Assembly: GCA_040394635.1 (NCBI GenBank)
Contig: JBEBRW010000019.1
Location: 16,925-80,924 of the forward strand
From: UBA5239 sp040394635
GTDB taxonomy: Bacteria > Verrucomicrobiota > Lentisphaeria > Victivallales > Victivallaceae
Length of the DNA stretch: 64,000 nucleotides
Direction: 5' to 3'
The notes below the pieces were generated by a model. The model had not been told where the DNA came from and made no database searches. It saw only the letters and a program-made list of their open reading frames with translations. The position numbers were made by a program, and so were the translations under genes. Positions 34,027 to 43,381 of this stretch are shown piece after piece. Position 1 is the stretch's first letter; each line of letters starts with the position of its first letter.

Positions 34027-35718
34027 TCATTTCTTACCAGAACGAAGCTCTTTCGCTTTTTTGATCATCTCAAAATAGGCCGGTTTCTTCGTGAGCTCCA
34101 GGGTTTCATAAAGTTCAGCTTCCGCAATTTCCCGATCGGCACCAATCGCCATGATGTCGGATTCGAAATTATACCCTTTCCCGGGAAAGGCCATTTCCCG
34201 GAACACCCCGATACTGACCGGTTTATCGGCGGCGGCTTTCTGTATTTCATCCCGGAAGTCGCCGTCAATCATGACCACACCGTCTACACTGCCGGCGGCA
34301 AACCATTTGGCATAATGAAACGGTACCCCATAGCGCCATGCATCTCCTGCAGAGTGTGTAGTCGGGCGTTCATTGGAAATCGCCGAGAAATAAAGCGGCC
34401 GGCCGCCAGTCAGCTTTTTGCAATTGAACAAAAATTCGTCGATCGCATCGGCCCGGAGTTCGTTAAGCTTTTTCCGATCGTAACTGTCATTCCAAATGTC
34501 CTTGCCGTAACGCTTGCGGTAAAGTTCGCGCAGTTCCGGGTTGAACCCGTAATTATTCCCGCCGCTGCGACTATGGCTGCGGAGATTGAACATAAAACCG
34601 TCAAAATTATATTGGGTCAATTCCGCGAACCGCGCGACTTTGTGCCGCATGGTTTCCGGCACGGCGAATTCGGCGAAACCGAGCAGGTACTTGCCGGTGT
34701 CCGAGGCGCCGATGGCAAACCCCAACTGCCGGCTCTGATGATCCCAAGCCCAGTTGCCAGTCTCGCTGAACATCAACGCAGAATTCTCCGCATCCCTGCG
34801 ATTCTCCACGCAATATCCCATTTCAGCGGGAATCCGTGCTCCGGCTGTATCGAATACCCGACACTTATCCAAACCGGGCGCTCCGAAAATAAAGACATAT
34901 TTGCCATCTTCCGGCTGAGGAGTGGAAAAAGCAAGTTTTATGTAGGACGCTTTGATCTTCAGCCCGGAAATCGCCAATTTCCAGCAACCGTCTGAAAGTT
35001 TTTCTGTTTTCAGCGTAAAAGAACCCGTATAGGGCGTGTATTGACGATTATCTTCACTGGAGAGAATCCGCAAACTATCCGTAGTTATGCGGACCGGAAG
35101 ATTCCGGGGCTGATCGCTGATAATCTCCAATCCGCCAATCTCCCGCTTCCGGGCGGCGGCGACTTCATCTGCCGGCAGGGAACGGCGCATCGAATACCCC
35201 TGTGGAAATTCCTCGAAAAATGGGTCCATCAATGGATATTCAATCGCTTTGCCGGTTGTCGGGTCAACCATCTCATTTGCCGTAACGGCCGCACCTGCGG
35301 CCGCATCGTCCCAGAGACTTTCCCAGGCCCAGACTTCAAGATTATATTTCTTACCGAGCCGGATGGTCTCTTTCAAAGGATCGTAAGCATCCAGTGTCCG
35401 GATCAGGTTATCGACCTGCCCCGGGTAAAGTTTCTTATCATGGAAGCGGCCTCGCTCCCCATACCTGACACATACTTTTGACGGATAAAGAGTTAAACCG
35501 CATACATTGACCCGCAGGTAAATCCGGTCAATCCCGCCGGCTGCCATTTCGGCAATTCGTTTTTCCCAGTGTTCCAACGGATAGACCGAACTCCCACTCG
35601 GCATATCGTAAAAAACGTAATCCAGAAAATCGATTGTTGTTGAAACGGTCAATGGCTTCTCAGCAGCCATCAGCCCCAGGCAGCAACAAATCGCCGCCAA
35701 TAAAAACAGTTTTCTCAT
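34027..35718 (-). CDS. Secreted glycoside hydrolase-like barrel protein, unassigned family
   Basis: A 563-residue protein with a signal peptide (about 1-19). It contains barrel-like segments MAAGGIDRIYLRVNV (58-72) and GKKYNLEVWAWESLWDD, a central beta insertion, and later FAELTQYNFDGFMFNLRSHSR and a YRKRYGKDIWNDSYDRKKLNELRADAIDEFL region. This resembles the GH10-like and DUF4985 barrel proteins of polysaccharide-degrading bacteria, but I cannot assign a numbered family or name the catalytic acids. It is the first structural gene after the GntR regulator and is followed by a pseudopilin gene. Confidence 0.55.
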   Translation of the reverse strand: MRKLFLLAAICCCLGLMAAEKPLTVSTTIDFLDYVFYDMPSGSSVYPLEHWEKRIAEMAAGGIDRIYLRVNVCGLTLYPSKVCVRYGERGRFHDKKLYPGQVDNLIRTLDAYDPLKETIRLGKKYNLEVWAWESLWDDAAAGAAVTANEMVDPTTGKAIEYPLMDPFFEEFPQGYSMRRSLPADEVAAARKREIGGLEIISDQPRNLPVRITTDSLRILSSEDNRQYTPYTGSFTLKTEKLSDGCWKLAISGLKIKASYIKLAFSTPQPEDGKYVFIFGAPGLDKCRVFDTAGARIPAEMGYCVENRRDAENSALMFSETGNWAWDHQSRQLGFAIGASDTGKYLLGFAEFAVPETMRHKVARFAELTQYNFDGFMFNLRSHSRSGGNNYGFNPELRELYRKRYGKDIWNDSYDRKKLNELRADAIDEFLFNCKKLTGGRPLYFSAISNERPTTHSAGDAWRYGVPFHYAKWFAAGSVDGVVMIDGDFRDEIQKAAADKPVSIGVFREMAFPGKGYNFESDIMAIGADREIAEAELYETLELTKKPAYFEMIKKAKELRSGKK

Positions 35719-35742
35719 TGCAATCAGCTCCTTTGATATTCT

Positions 35743-36534
35743 TTAACGAAAAAAATGCTTATGCATTTTCAAGGCTTCAACATAATTCTCCATATTTACA
35801 ACTTGATTGTGGGCGTGGATTCGGAATCCATTCTCGGCCTTCACGGCATCTCCAGATGCAATAGCCTCATAGAGCTCCTGATGATACTCCAGCGTAGAGT
35901 AAAACAATTTCAGGAAATCTTCTCTTTTGTCGGATTTTCTGAGCTCGGACCGAAATGCCGCGATTTCCACAATGGCATGATTCGCTTCCATCAGAGATTT
36001 GCCCAGATAAAAGCTGACCGCCAGGTTGCTGACCGTCTGCAGATGCGAAAAATTGTCATTGCCGCAATGTTCCACTACGCACGAATGAAACCCCAGGTCC
36101 GCTTTGTACATGCCGTCACGGTCCATGTTGTTAAAGGCTTTTTCCATGTCGTCGTTATACTGTTTAAGTTGTTTCAGGACTTCGGGCGGCCTGGTTTGGG
36201 CCAGCCGGCGCGCCGCAATGGGCTCGATTGCTTCGCGCAGTTCGTTCCATTGGATCAGGTGGTCCGCCGTGAATTCCTTCATCTGGTAGCCCCGGTAGGG
36301 AATATACTCGAACAATCCCCAGCCGACGATCTGGTTCAGCGCCTCGCGGATCGCGCTGCGGCTCACCCCGTATTCCTTGGCCAGGACGGTCTCGCGGATG
36401 GGCTGCCCTCCCTTGAAACGGCCCGCCGTCAATTCCCCGGTAAGCCTTTTGATGACAACCACCATCGCGGTCTCATTTTCGGCGGGCTTGTCGCATTTGC
36501 GCCCTTTCGGCTGCTTATTCTTCGTCTCGATCAT
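35743..36534 (-). CDS. GntR-family regulator, FadR/FCD subfamily
   Basis: A 263-residue protein with a winged helix (about 27-95; GGQPIRETVLAKEYGVSRSAIREALNQIVGWGLFEYIPYRGYQM) and an all-helical FCD ligand domain (about 103-240), whose metal-site histidines are plausible in ADLGFHSCVVEHCGN. FCD proteins sense organic acids or sugar acids. It sits 24 bases upstream of the secreted barrel gene, on the same strand, and heads a six-gene locus down to the FG-GAP protein. A palindrome upstream at 36612-36627 is a likely operator. Confidence 0.9.
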   Translation of the reverse strand: MIETKNKQPKGRKCDKPAENETAMVVVIKRLTGELTAGRFKGGQPIRETVLAKEYGVSRSAIREALNQIVGWGLFEYIPYRGYQMKEFTADHLIQWNELREAIEPIAARRLAQTRPPEVLKQLKQYNDDMEKAFNNMDRDGMYKADLGFHSCVVEHCGNDNFSHLQTVSNLAVSFYLGKSLMEANHAIVEIAAFRSELRKSDKREDFLKLFYSTLEYHQELYEAIASGDAVKAENGFRIHAHNQVVNMENYVEALKMHKHFFR

Positions 36535-36611
36535 AGATGTACTTCCAATATTTGACTTGTGCCTGTTATTAATTATACAGTGATTTTCAAATTTGTCAAC
36601 TGTTTTCAGAG

Positions 36612-36627
36612 AAATAGTCGACTATTT
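36612..36627. promoter_or_regulatory. 16-bp palindrome, candidate GntR/FCD operator
   Basis: AAATAGTCGACTATTT is a perfect palindrome about 80 bases before the regulator's ATG. Its core TAGT-CG-ACTA fits the T-x-G-T...A-C-x-A pattern of FadR-type operators, and a related TTGTCAACTG lies about 20 bases closer to the gene. Confidence 0.5.
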
Positions 36628-36664
36628 TAAAATTCACGCTCAATCAATGCCATGAGTCATATCT

Positions 36665-37450
36665 TTATTGCGTCCGGGTGGAGCCGATGGGAAGGCAATA
36701 GGGCATGCCGTCTTTCCCGAGGTTGATCTCGGGTTCGATTTCGAATATGTCGCGCAGGATTTCCGCTGTCATGATTTCCTGCGGCAGGCCGCTGTAACGA
36801 ATCTTCCGGTCCTTCATCAGGATCAGGCGGTCGGAATAACGCGCGGCGAGGTTCAGGTCGTGCAACACCATGACCACGGTCATGCCGTATTTCCGGTTCA
36901 GGGTACGGACCATTTCGATGATCTCGAACTGACAGCAGATGTCGAGGAAAGTAGTCGGCTCATCGAGCAGCAGCACTTTCGGCTCCTGCGCCAGCGTCAT
37001 GCCGACCCAGGCGCGCTGACGCTCGCCGCCGGAGAGCGTCGAAACGCGTCTTTTGCGAAGCGGCTCCATCCGGGTCATCCGCAGCGCTTCATCGATCACC
37101 TTGCGGTCGTATTCGCTGCTCATCAGCCGTATCTTGCGGTGCGGGAAGCGCCCGAACGCCACCAGTTCCTCCACTGTGAGTTCGCTCGAAACCTGTTGCA
37201 ACTGCGGCAAAATCGCCATGACTTTGGCCAGTTCTCCGGTACGGTATTCCTTCAGCGGTTTGTCGTTCAGCAGTACCGTGCCGGAGTCCGGTTTGATGAT
37301 CCGGCCGATGACCTTGAGCAAAGTCGATTTGCCGCAGCCGTTCGGCCCGAGCAGCGTGGTAATGCTGCCGTCCGGCACCGTGAAGTCGATGCCGTCCAGC
37401 ACAAGTTTTTTGCCGTAACCGGCCCTGACGGATTGTACTTCAAGCTTCAT
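36665..37450 (-). CDS. btuD: ABC transporter ATP-binding protein, probably vitamin B12 (BtuD)
   Basis: A 261-residue ABC ATPase of the siderophore/cobalamin class: Walker A GPNGCGKST (35-43), signature LSGGERQRAW, Walker B VLLLDEPTTFLD and a switch histidine in VLHDLNLAARYSD. By protein sequence alone it would be called FecE/FepC-like. The cobalamin riboswitch in front of the two-gene operon points to corrinoid uptake instead. It overlaps the end of the permease gene by 11 bases. No substrate-binding protein is encoded next to it. Confidence 0.72.
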   Translation of the reverse strand: MKLEVQSVRAGYGKKLVLDGIDFTVPDGSITTLLGPNGCGKSTLLKVIGRIIKPDSGTVLLNDKPLKEYRTGELAKVMAILPQLQQVSSELTVEELVAFGRFPHRKIRLMSSEYDRKVIDEALRMTRMEPLRKRRVSTLSGGERQRAWVGMTLAQEPKVLLLDEPTTFLDICCQFEIIEMVRTLNRKYGMTVVMVLHDLNLAARYSDRLILMKDRKIRYSGLPQEIMTAEILRDIFEIEPEINLGKDGMPYCLPIGSTRTQ

Positions 37451-38438
37451 ATTGATGCCTCCTCAGGAGCCAGAGGAAAAACGGCGGCCCCAGGAGCGCC
37501 ATGATGATGCCGACCGGCAACTCCTGCGGTTCCATGACCACGCGCCCGATGGTGTCGCAGATGACCACAATAAACGCCCCGAACAGCGCCGCCCCCGGCA
37601 GTAAAAATCGATTATCCGTGCCGATGATGATCCGGACGATATGCGGCGCGATCAGCCCGACGAATCCCAGCAACCCCGCCACGCTGACCGCCGACGCCGC
37701 CAGCAGCGCCGCCACCGCCAGCAGCGAGAAACGGATGAATTCGACACGCAGTCCCAGCCCCGTCGCGACTTCATCGCCCAGCGCCAGAATGTTCAGTTTG
37801 TGGCTGAGGATAAATGCGACCGCCAGCCCCACGACCATGTAGATCCAGACCATGTCGATATGCGTCCAGGTCCGGATGGCCAGTGAGCCGATGGTGAAAT
37901 CGAGGATGCTGCCGGCCTTCTCCGCGTGAAATAATAGAACCGCGCTGCTGAACGCCCCCAGCATGGCCGATACCGCCACCCCCGCCAGGATCAGCCGCAC
38001 CGGGCTCACCCCGCGTTTCCACGCCAGCATGTAAACCAGCACCGCCGTCGCCAGCGAACCGCAGAACGCCGCCGGCACCAGTAGGTAACTCAAATGCGGC
38101 AGCGCCAGCATGACCAGAATCCCGGCCAGCCCCCCGCCCGACGACACCCCGATGATTCCCGGAGCCGCCAGCGGATTGCGCATGATGCCCTGCAGAATCG
38201 TCCCCGAAACAGCAAGACAGGCCCCCACCAGTGCCCCCAGCAGAATCCGCGGCAAACGGATATTCACCAGAATCTGATAATTGATACCCTCTCGATGATG
38301 CAGCAGGACGTCAATAATCTCCTGCAATGAGAGCCTCAACGAGCCAAAACACAGACTGACGAAAATGGCCGCGACCAACAGCACCGCCAAGACGATATTG
38401 ACCGTCAGCCTGCCGCAGATAGTTCGAAAGAATCCCAT
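37440..38438 (-). CDS. btuC: ABC transporter permease of the FecCD/BtuC family, probably vitamin B12
   Basis: A 332-residue membrane protein with about ten helices. It has the family's landmarks: LRLPRILLGALVGACLAVSG-type segment (59-78), GTILQGIMRNPLAAPGIIGVSSGGGLAG, the ATPase-contacting loop with GDEVATGLGL, and LLGFVGLIAPHIVR near the end. It starts at the ATG at 38438, with AAGG about 7 bases upstream. The cobalamin riboswitch leader ends only about 30 bases before it, so B12 repression is expected. It forms a transporter with the ATPase at 36665. Confidence 0.75.
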   Translation of the reverse strand: MGFFRTICGRLTVNIVLAVLLVAAIFVSLCFGSLRLSLQEIIDVLLHHREGINYQILVNIRLPRILLGALVGACLAVSGTILQGIMRNPLAAPGIIGVSSGGGLAGILVMLALPHLSYLLVPAAFCGSLATAVLVYMLAWKRGVSPVRLILAGVAVSAMLGAFSSAVLLFHAEKAGSILDFTIGSLAIRTWTHIDMVWIYMVVGLAVAFILSHKLNILALGDEVATGLGLRVEFIRFSLLAVAALLAASAVSVAGLLGFVGLIAPHIVRIIIGTDNRFLLPGAALFGAFIVVICDTIGRVVMEPQELPVGIIMALLGPPFFLWLLRRHQYEA

Positions 38439-38474
38439 CCCTATACCTTAAATGTGTTGCGCGCACAGACCGGA

Positions 38475-38620
38475 ACCGCTCATTCCGGGTCGTCATTCAA
38501 TCACTGGAGGATCTGACTTACCGCCATGCGGCGGATCACAGTTGCGCGACAGTCCCCGGATTTCACGGGGTTCACTGCACAGTGATTACGAAATATACCG
38601 CTTAATATACTTCGCTTCCG
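38475..38620 (-). promoter_or_regulatory. Cobalamin riboswitch
   Basis: Read on the minus strand, the leader contains the cobalamin aptamer core: a CCCC-GTGAAATCC-GGGG hairpin, then ACTGTCGCGCAACTGT (38553-38538), a CCGCC-GCAT-GGCGG hairpin (38534-38521) and the B12 box AAGTCAGATCC (about 38519-38509). AATCACTG (38587-38580) pairs with CAGTGATT (38506-38499) to close the core. A further hairpin with CCGGAA / TTCCGG arms (about 38490-38469) lies between the aptamer and the btuC start and may be the expression platform. The exact 5' end is uncertain. Confidence 0.88.
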
Positions 38621-38659
38621 ACGAAAAACAATTGCCTTTTGAATTATTTCGCGGCGACT

Positions 38660-40807
38660 TTACGGCCCCTTGGCACTGTTGTAGAGATCCGATATCTCAC
38701 TTGGAGCAAGCGCGCGGTCGTATATGACCAGTTCATAAATCGTGCCCTCCAGGAGACCATAAGGCTGACCTTGATGCAGCGAGGCGCCGATCAGCACGGG
38801 CAATTCCGGCGTGGCATTGATCCTGCCGAACCTGGCGCTGCCGTCCGGCTGGCCGTCCACATACAACCGCAGCGTGGTACCGTCGTAAGCCATGGCGACC
38901 CAATGCGGCACCCCCGGAGCAAGCGCCTGATTGCCCAGGCATTTCCATGGCTGGGTTTCACGCTGGGCGCATAGTTTCCCCTGCTGAATCTCCATCATGA
39001 GCTGGCCGACGACTCCGGCATTGTGACGGGAAAAAACTATGCCGGTGACGTTTGCGTGATCGATCTTGAGCCGGGCCATGACCGTATACGGGCGTGCCCC
39101 CTGGAAGTCCAGTGCCGATGAATTTTGCAGCCGGTAATACGAATTGCCGTTCGAGTCTTTTTCCCGGACCGCATCCACCCTGCCCGCGGAAAGATCGGCG
39201 ACCGTTTCGGCACCGGCATTCTCCCAGCGCCAATGCCCGATGATGTTGGCGGCGCGGCGCGGAACCACCTGCAATTCGCCCAGGATATTGACGCCGTAAC
39301 GTCCGTTCAGGATTTCATAGTTCACATCGCGATTGGCCAGGCGCAACGCGTATTCGGGCGTATAACGCAACTGCATCGATTTGTCTGGCATCCATAAGCC
39401 GAGCCGGTACGTACCCGGTACAATGTATTCCGGCAGCAGCAACGAACATTGAATCTGGTGTGTGAGCGGCGCAAAAGACGAATCGCCCGGGCGGTACGGC
39501 TGGAATTTCCGCAAATCGGTATTGACGGGAAACGCATTCATGCGCCCGTCACCGTCGATCAGAACCGCATACACTGGCCGGGAGTACACCGGCGCAGCAA
39601 ACCCGCGATTGATGACCAGGCAGGTCAGTTCCAGCTTTTCGCCTTCGCTCATCTTGCCGGGGAAGCGCGCTTTCTGCAATTCCAGACGGTAGCCGAGGTG
39701 GTCACGGATGTAATCGAATGCGCTGCGCGGCGCCGCAGAGCCGTCGCGTAACAGATAGAAATTATCCGAGGCGGGAAATTTGGCAGGGTCCAGCATCTGT
39801 TTTTTCCATTTGTCCATGGAGAATTCCTCGCCCGGCGCTTCGAGGGCGGCGTGGCTCTGATACATGCCGAGGCTGTTATAGTGATGCAGCTTCAGCCGCG
39901 CGGCGGCCCAGATACCGTCCACCGTAGCCGTGCAGTCACGGTAAAACATTTCGCCATCCACCGGCAGATAGGCGGACTCGACGGTGAACATATCGAACTC
40001 CGGGTTTCCGGGGTTGGCCATGAGCGGCTCTTCCGGCCAGGTGCCGCCGTCGGCGGGGTCGGCGCCGAAGCCGTCGTTGGCGAATCCGATACGGCTTTTC
40101 GGGGTGCCCGTGCAGGCTTCCGCCGCCCCGAGCAGCCGGTATTTCCGCAGGTCGAGCTGCCCCAGTACCTGACGCTTCAGGATGGGGCGGCGAATCGTCG
40201 TCATGCGGTCCGGCGGCAGGATTTCCAACAGTTTCATGGCGACCTGCGAAGCGGCGGGATTTGCGATAAGGTTATTGGCCGAACTGTGCCATTCGCCGAA
40301 CGCGCCGATGAACCCCAGCTGTACCATGAAAAGGACATCGTCGTATTCCCTGAAAATCGGCTTAAGCTGCTCCATATGCGCCAGGACGACAGCAAGTGTG
40401 GGACCGTATTCCGGCGGCATGGTACGCTCGTAAGCGACCCGCAAAATGACCTTGATTCCGGCGGCGCGCAACCGGCCGAGATCCCGGCAGATGGCAACGA
40501 GTTTTTCCTCTTCGATCGGGCGGTCGAAATACGGCAGCAGCCAGCAATAAGCCTGCGTCAGGGTAACCTGCGGAAACCGGTTTTGCTGGTCGGGCCAGTC
40601 GAGGAGCTCGGTATTCCGGTGCTCGGGGCTGATATTGCCGACTTCGGTCATGAAACGGTAACCGCGCTCCGGGTTGCGCAGGCCGTCGCGCCCCTCCGGG
40701 TCATCGGCATAAAAACCGTGATAGGTCTTCACCTGATATTCCGCAGCATACAACGGGAGCATCGCCGGTAACAGTATCAGCAGAGGCAATATTTTTTTGA
40801 TAAACAC
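38660..40807 (-). CDS. Secreted DUF4874-DUF4832 glycosidase-like protein with C-terminal LamG domain
   Basis: A 715-residue protein starting with GTG at 40807 (AAGGAG upstream) and a signal peptide (about 1-21). The region LRNPERGYRFMTE (43-55) is the DUF4874 entry motif, followed by barrel segments IKVILRVAYERTMPPEYGP and VQLGFIGAFGEWHSS, then a DUF4832 part. Residues about 530-715 form a concanavalin/LamG module (VAMAYDGTTLRLYVDGQPDGSARFG). The protein probably binds and cuts a polysaccharide outside the cytoplasm; no activity is established for the DUF families. It is the last gene of a GntR-LacI locus. Confidence 0.78.
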   Translation of the reverse strand: MFIKKILPLLILLPAMLPLYAAEYQVKTYHGFYADDPEGRDGLRNPERGYRFMTEVGNISPEHRNTELLDWPDQQNRFPQVTLTQAYCWLLPYFDRPIEEEKLVAICRDLGRLRAAGIKVILRVAYERTMPPEYGPTLAVVLAHMEQLKPIFREYDDVLFMVQLGFIGAFGEWHSSANNLIANPAASQVAMKLLEILPPDRMTTIRRPILKRQVLGQLDLRKYRLLGAAEACTGTPKSRIGFANDGFGADPADGGTWPEEPLMANPGNPEFDMFTVESAYLPVDGEMFYRDCTATVDGIWAAARLKLHHYNSLGMYQSHAALEAPGEEFSMDKWKKQMLDPAKFPASDNFYLLRDGSAAPRSAFDYIRDHLGYRLELQKARFPGKMSEGEKLELTCLVINRGFAAPVYSRPVYAVLIDGDGRMNAFPVNTDLRKFQPYRPGDSSFAPLTHQIQCSLLLPEYIVPGTYRLGLWMPDKSMQLRYTPEYALRLANRDVNYEILNGRYGVNILGELQVVPRRAANIIGHWRWENAGAETVADLSAGRVDAVREKDSNGNSYYRLQNSSALDFQGARPYTVMARLKIDHANVTGIVFSRHNAGVVGQLMMEIQQGKLCAQRETQPWKCLGNQALAPGVPHWVAMAYDGTTLRLYVDGQPDGSARFGRINATPELPVLIGASLHQGQPYGLLEGTIYELVIYDRALAPSEISDLYNSAKGP

Positions 40808-40826
40808 AATCGATCTCCTTTAACTT

Positions 40827-42659
40827 TTACTTCGCAGCGGAAAATGATTTCAGCATCTTGTGGTATTCGCGGTCGTATTCGACCGGCCATTCGTGCGCCA
40901 TATTGACCTTGGGCACGATTGTTTTATCGGCCGTGGCGAGCGAATTGAACATGGCATAGATGCTGCCCGGGTTGCAGATGGGATCGTTGTACCCCACCAG
41001 TACCGCCACTGGACACTTAATCCGGGCGGCGAAAAACGCCGCATCGAAATAGCTCCCGGTATTGGCGGCCGCGCGGTCGCCGGGATATTTCACCGTCAAC
41101 GAGGGCCAGCCCGGATAACTTCCCCGATTCTTGCCGCCCAGGTCGCAAAGCGCCGGTACATTGGCCACCACATAAGTAATCCGTTGATTCAAACCGGCCA
41201 TGACCAGCGAGCTCCCGCCCCCCTGGCTGCTGCCGGTAATCCCCAGGTTGCGCCCGTCGAATTCGGGCCGGGCGGCCAGCCACTCGATACCGCGGTAAAA
41301 TCCCAGGAATACCCGCCGGAAAAAGAATTTCTGCGGCGACTCTTTGCCGATGAAGCAGTAGTCGAGGTCGCCGTAATTCTGCCGGTAAAGCTCGTTCAGG
41401 CGGTTGCTGTCCGCCACCGCTTCATAAGCATGCACATTCATAAAGAGCGACACGGCGCCGTCCAGAAAATACCCCCGCGGATCGCTGACGCCAGGACCCG
41501 CCCCGGGAATACAGACGATCCCCGGCAACGGTTTGTCGAACTGCTTGGGTACCGCAAAAAATCCGTAGATGCGGGTATTCCCGACATTGGCGAAACTGAT
41601 GCGGAAGATATTGAGCTTCTCGTGAGGCAGATCAGCGGCGGGCGTGATTTTGACATCCATGGGAATCCGGTCGAGCTCGGCCAGCCCGCACTGCCAGAAT
41701 TCGTCAAAATCGGCGGGCTCCTTGCCGCCGGGCACGATCCGATCGACATCGAAGCCGAGCGTAACCGTGGTTTCCGCCACCGCCTTGCCGCCGGATTTCA
41801 GGACGGCATGGCAACGGACAAAGCCCGGCCTGACGGAAGTGATATCGATACTGCGCTTGCCGGATGCAAGATCAAGGGTCCGCTGTTCGATGGTATCCAG
41901 CCCGTCCTGCTTCAGAGTGTACTGAATGGAGCCGGAATTCAACGGCTCCATATTCGAACTGGCGTCGAACACGAGCCGGGCCGTTTCACCGGATTGATAA
42001 AGCCGGTTGGCCCCGGAGGCAGTTGTATCAAGCCTGTACCCTACCGGCAGGAAACCGGTTTTGCCGGAAATCTTGAAATTGCGCAGGTACCCGGCAAGCG
42101 GGTTGTCCGGGTTCCCGCCCAGGAAAAACTCTTTGCCGAAAGAGACCGGGAAATCCTTATTCCGCTGCCCGACCAGTTTTCCGTCGATCAGCAGGTACAT
42201 GGTCTCCGGGGTCCAGGCCGCCTTGATCTTGTGCCATTGTCCGGGCTGCAACTCAAAAGGCAGATAAATGCCGTAATTGACGATGCTTCCGGCCGTGTTC
42301 CCCAGATAGAAGAACGGGTAACAGATACCCTGCCCGTGATTGATGCCGAGTTGCAGCGAACCGTCGCCCGAGGCCGACTGGAAGAAGGACGAAAGCATCA
42401 CCTTGGCTGCCGGTTTGAACTCCGCTCCCGGACGGAATTCAAACTCGATGCTTCCCGACTCCGGCGAAAGCTGCGGCGGCGTCTCAAAACGCAGCTGCTC
42501 GAACTCCCTGCCGTACATCTTAAGCACCGGAGCGCCATCGACCTCTTCATATACCACCCGCCCTGCCGCCTGCGCGGGATTCAGGAGATAATCCTCCCCG
42601 AACAGGGCCGGACCGGACAACAGCAGGACCGTCAGCAGAAAAATCGTACTTCTTCTCAT
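40827..42659 (-). CDS. Secreted acetyl xylan esterase-like hydrolase (AXE1/CE7) with N-terminal LamG domain
   Basis: A 610-residue protein with a signal peptide (about 1-21). Residues about 30-205 form a LamG-like sugar-binding domain (WHKIKAAWTPETMYLLIDGKLVGQ). The alpha/beta-hydrolase part begins with DFDEFWQCGLAELDRIP, a CE7 hallmark, and contains LPGIVCIPGAG, the nucleophile elbow GITGSSQGGG (Ser near 480), VGYNDPICNPGS (acid) and a late MAHEWP (His). CE7 enzymes remove acetyl groups from xylan and cephalosporin-like esters. Its ATG overlaps the stop of the preceding pseudopilin gene (ATGA). Confidence 0.85.
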   Translation of the reverse strand: MRRSTIFLLTVLLLSGPALFGEDYLLNPAQAAGRVVYEEVDGAPVLKMYGREFEQLRFETPPQLSPESGSIEFEFRPGAEFKPAAKVMLSSFFQSASGDGSLQLGINHGQGICYPFFYLGNTAGSIVNYGIYLPFELQPGQWHKIKAAWTPETMYLLIDGKLVGQRNKDFPVSFGKEFFLGGNPDNPLAGYLRNFKISGKTGFLPVGYRLDTTASGANRLYQSGETARLVFDASSNMEPLNSGSIQYTLKQDGLDTIEQRTLDLASGKRSIDITSVRPGFVRCHAVLKSGGKAVAETTVTLGFDVDRIVPGGKEPADFDEFWQCGLAELDRIPMDVKITPAADLPHEKLNIFRISFANVGNTRIYGFFAVPKQFDKPLPGIVCIPGAGPGVSDPRGYFLDGAVSLFMNVHAYEAVADSNRLNELYRQNYGDLDYCFIGKESPQKFFFRRVFLGFYRGIEWLAARPEFDGRNLGITGSSQGGGSSLVMAGLNQRITYVVANVPALCDLGGKNRGSYPGWPSLTVKYPGDRAAANTGSYFDAAFFAARIKCPVAVLVGYNDPICNPGSIYAMFNSLATADKTIVPKVNMAHEWPVEYDREYHKMLKSFSAAK

Positions 42660-43321
42660 TTGTTAACCTTGGGGATCAGGTAGAAGTTTTCCCAGGGGCA
42701 GAGCAAAGTCATCGCACTGACACCGTGCCAGGACACATGACCATCGACAAATGCCCAGTTCGCGCCCTCCGGATTTTGTTTGCCGCCGTGATTGGTCTCG
42801 TTATCCGTCCAGCCGATGGCGTTGGTGATATCGCCGATCAGCAGCCAGTGTGCCTGGGCCCGCGAGAGCGTTATCGGGCTGTCGTGAACGGACCTGTCGG
42901 TACTGTTCTCGAATTCGTTGTTCGACCAGTACGGCATGTAGCAGGTCAGCGGGAACTCGGTGCGGCGCGAATCCAGGACCGCCTGCTTTCCCTCTCCGGA
43001 CGGACACATGGTGATCTTCCAGCTGCTGATATACGGCTTCATGGCAAGTCCCAGGGTGCCTTCCTCGGCGGCCCAGCTTGTGATATTGCCCCAGATCTGC
43101 GGATACACGGGCGAAGCCGGCGGAGGCGGCAGGAAATTGTTGCTGTCATCGGTATAGAGGAAAACCAGCGTGGCGATATTCTTCAGGTTCGAGGTGCATT
43201 TGGAACGCTGCGCCGAAGCGCGCGCCTTGTTCAATGCCGGCAGCAGCATGGCTGCCAATATTGCAATTATTGCAATAACGACAAGCAGCTCTATCAGTGT
43301 AAATAATTGTGACCTTTTCAT
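42656..43321 (-). CDS. Pseudopilin-like protein with prepilin-type leader
   Basis: About 221 residues from the ATG at 43321 (AGGAG 7 bases upstream; the longer frame has no ribosome site). Leader MKRSQL, then the helix FTLIELLVVIAIIAILAAML. The residue before the cleavage point is Leu, not Gly. The body has SNLKNIATLVFLYTDDSNNFLP and, near the C-terminus, ANWAFVDGHVSWHG, a variant of the H-X9-DG motif. It is translationally coupled to the acetyl xylan esterase-like gene, which supports a joint role. It lies 60 bases downstream of the GntR-LacI regulator gene. Confidence 0.85.
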   Translation of the reverse strand: MKRSQLFTLIELLVVIAIIAILAAMLLPALNKARASAQRSKCTSNLKNIATLVFLYTDDSNNFLPPPPASPVYPQIWGNITSWAAEEGTLGLAMKPYISSWKITMCPSGEGKQAVLDSRRTEFPLTCYMPYWSNNEFENSTDRSVHDSPITLSRAQAHWLLIGDITNAIGWTDNETNHGGKQNPEGANWAFVDGHVSWHGVSAMTLLCPWENFYLIPKVNK

Positions 43322-43381
43322 TTCGTTCTCCTGTTTATTGTTGTTTTTGATCATATTTTATTGAAAATCCGTGCGATTCAG

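Noticed and set aside
36665..38438. Iron-siderophore (FecCDE) annotation for the ABC pair
   Set aside because: The leader is a cobalamin riboswitch, which makes B12 uptake the better call.
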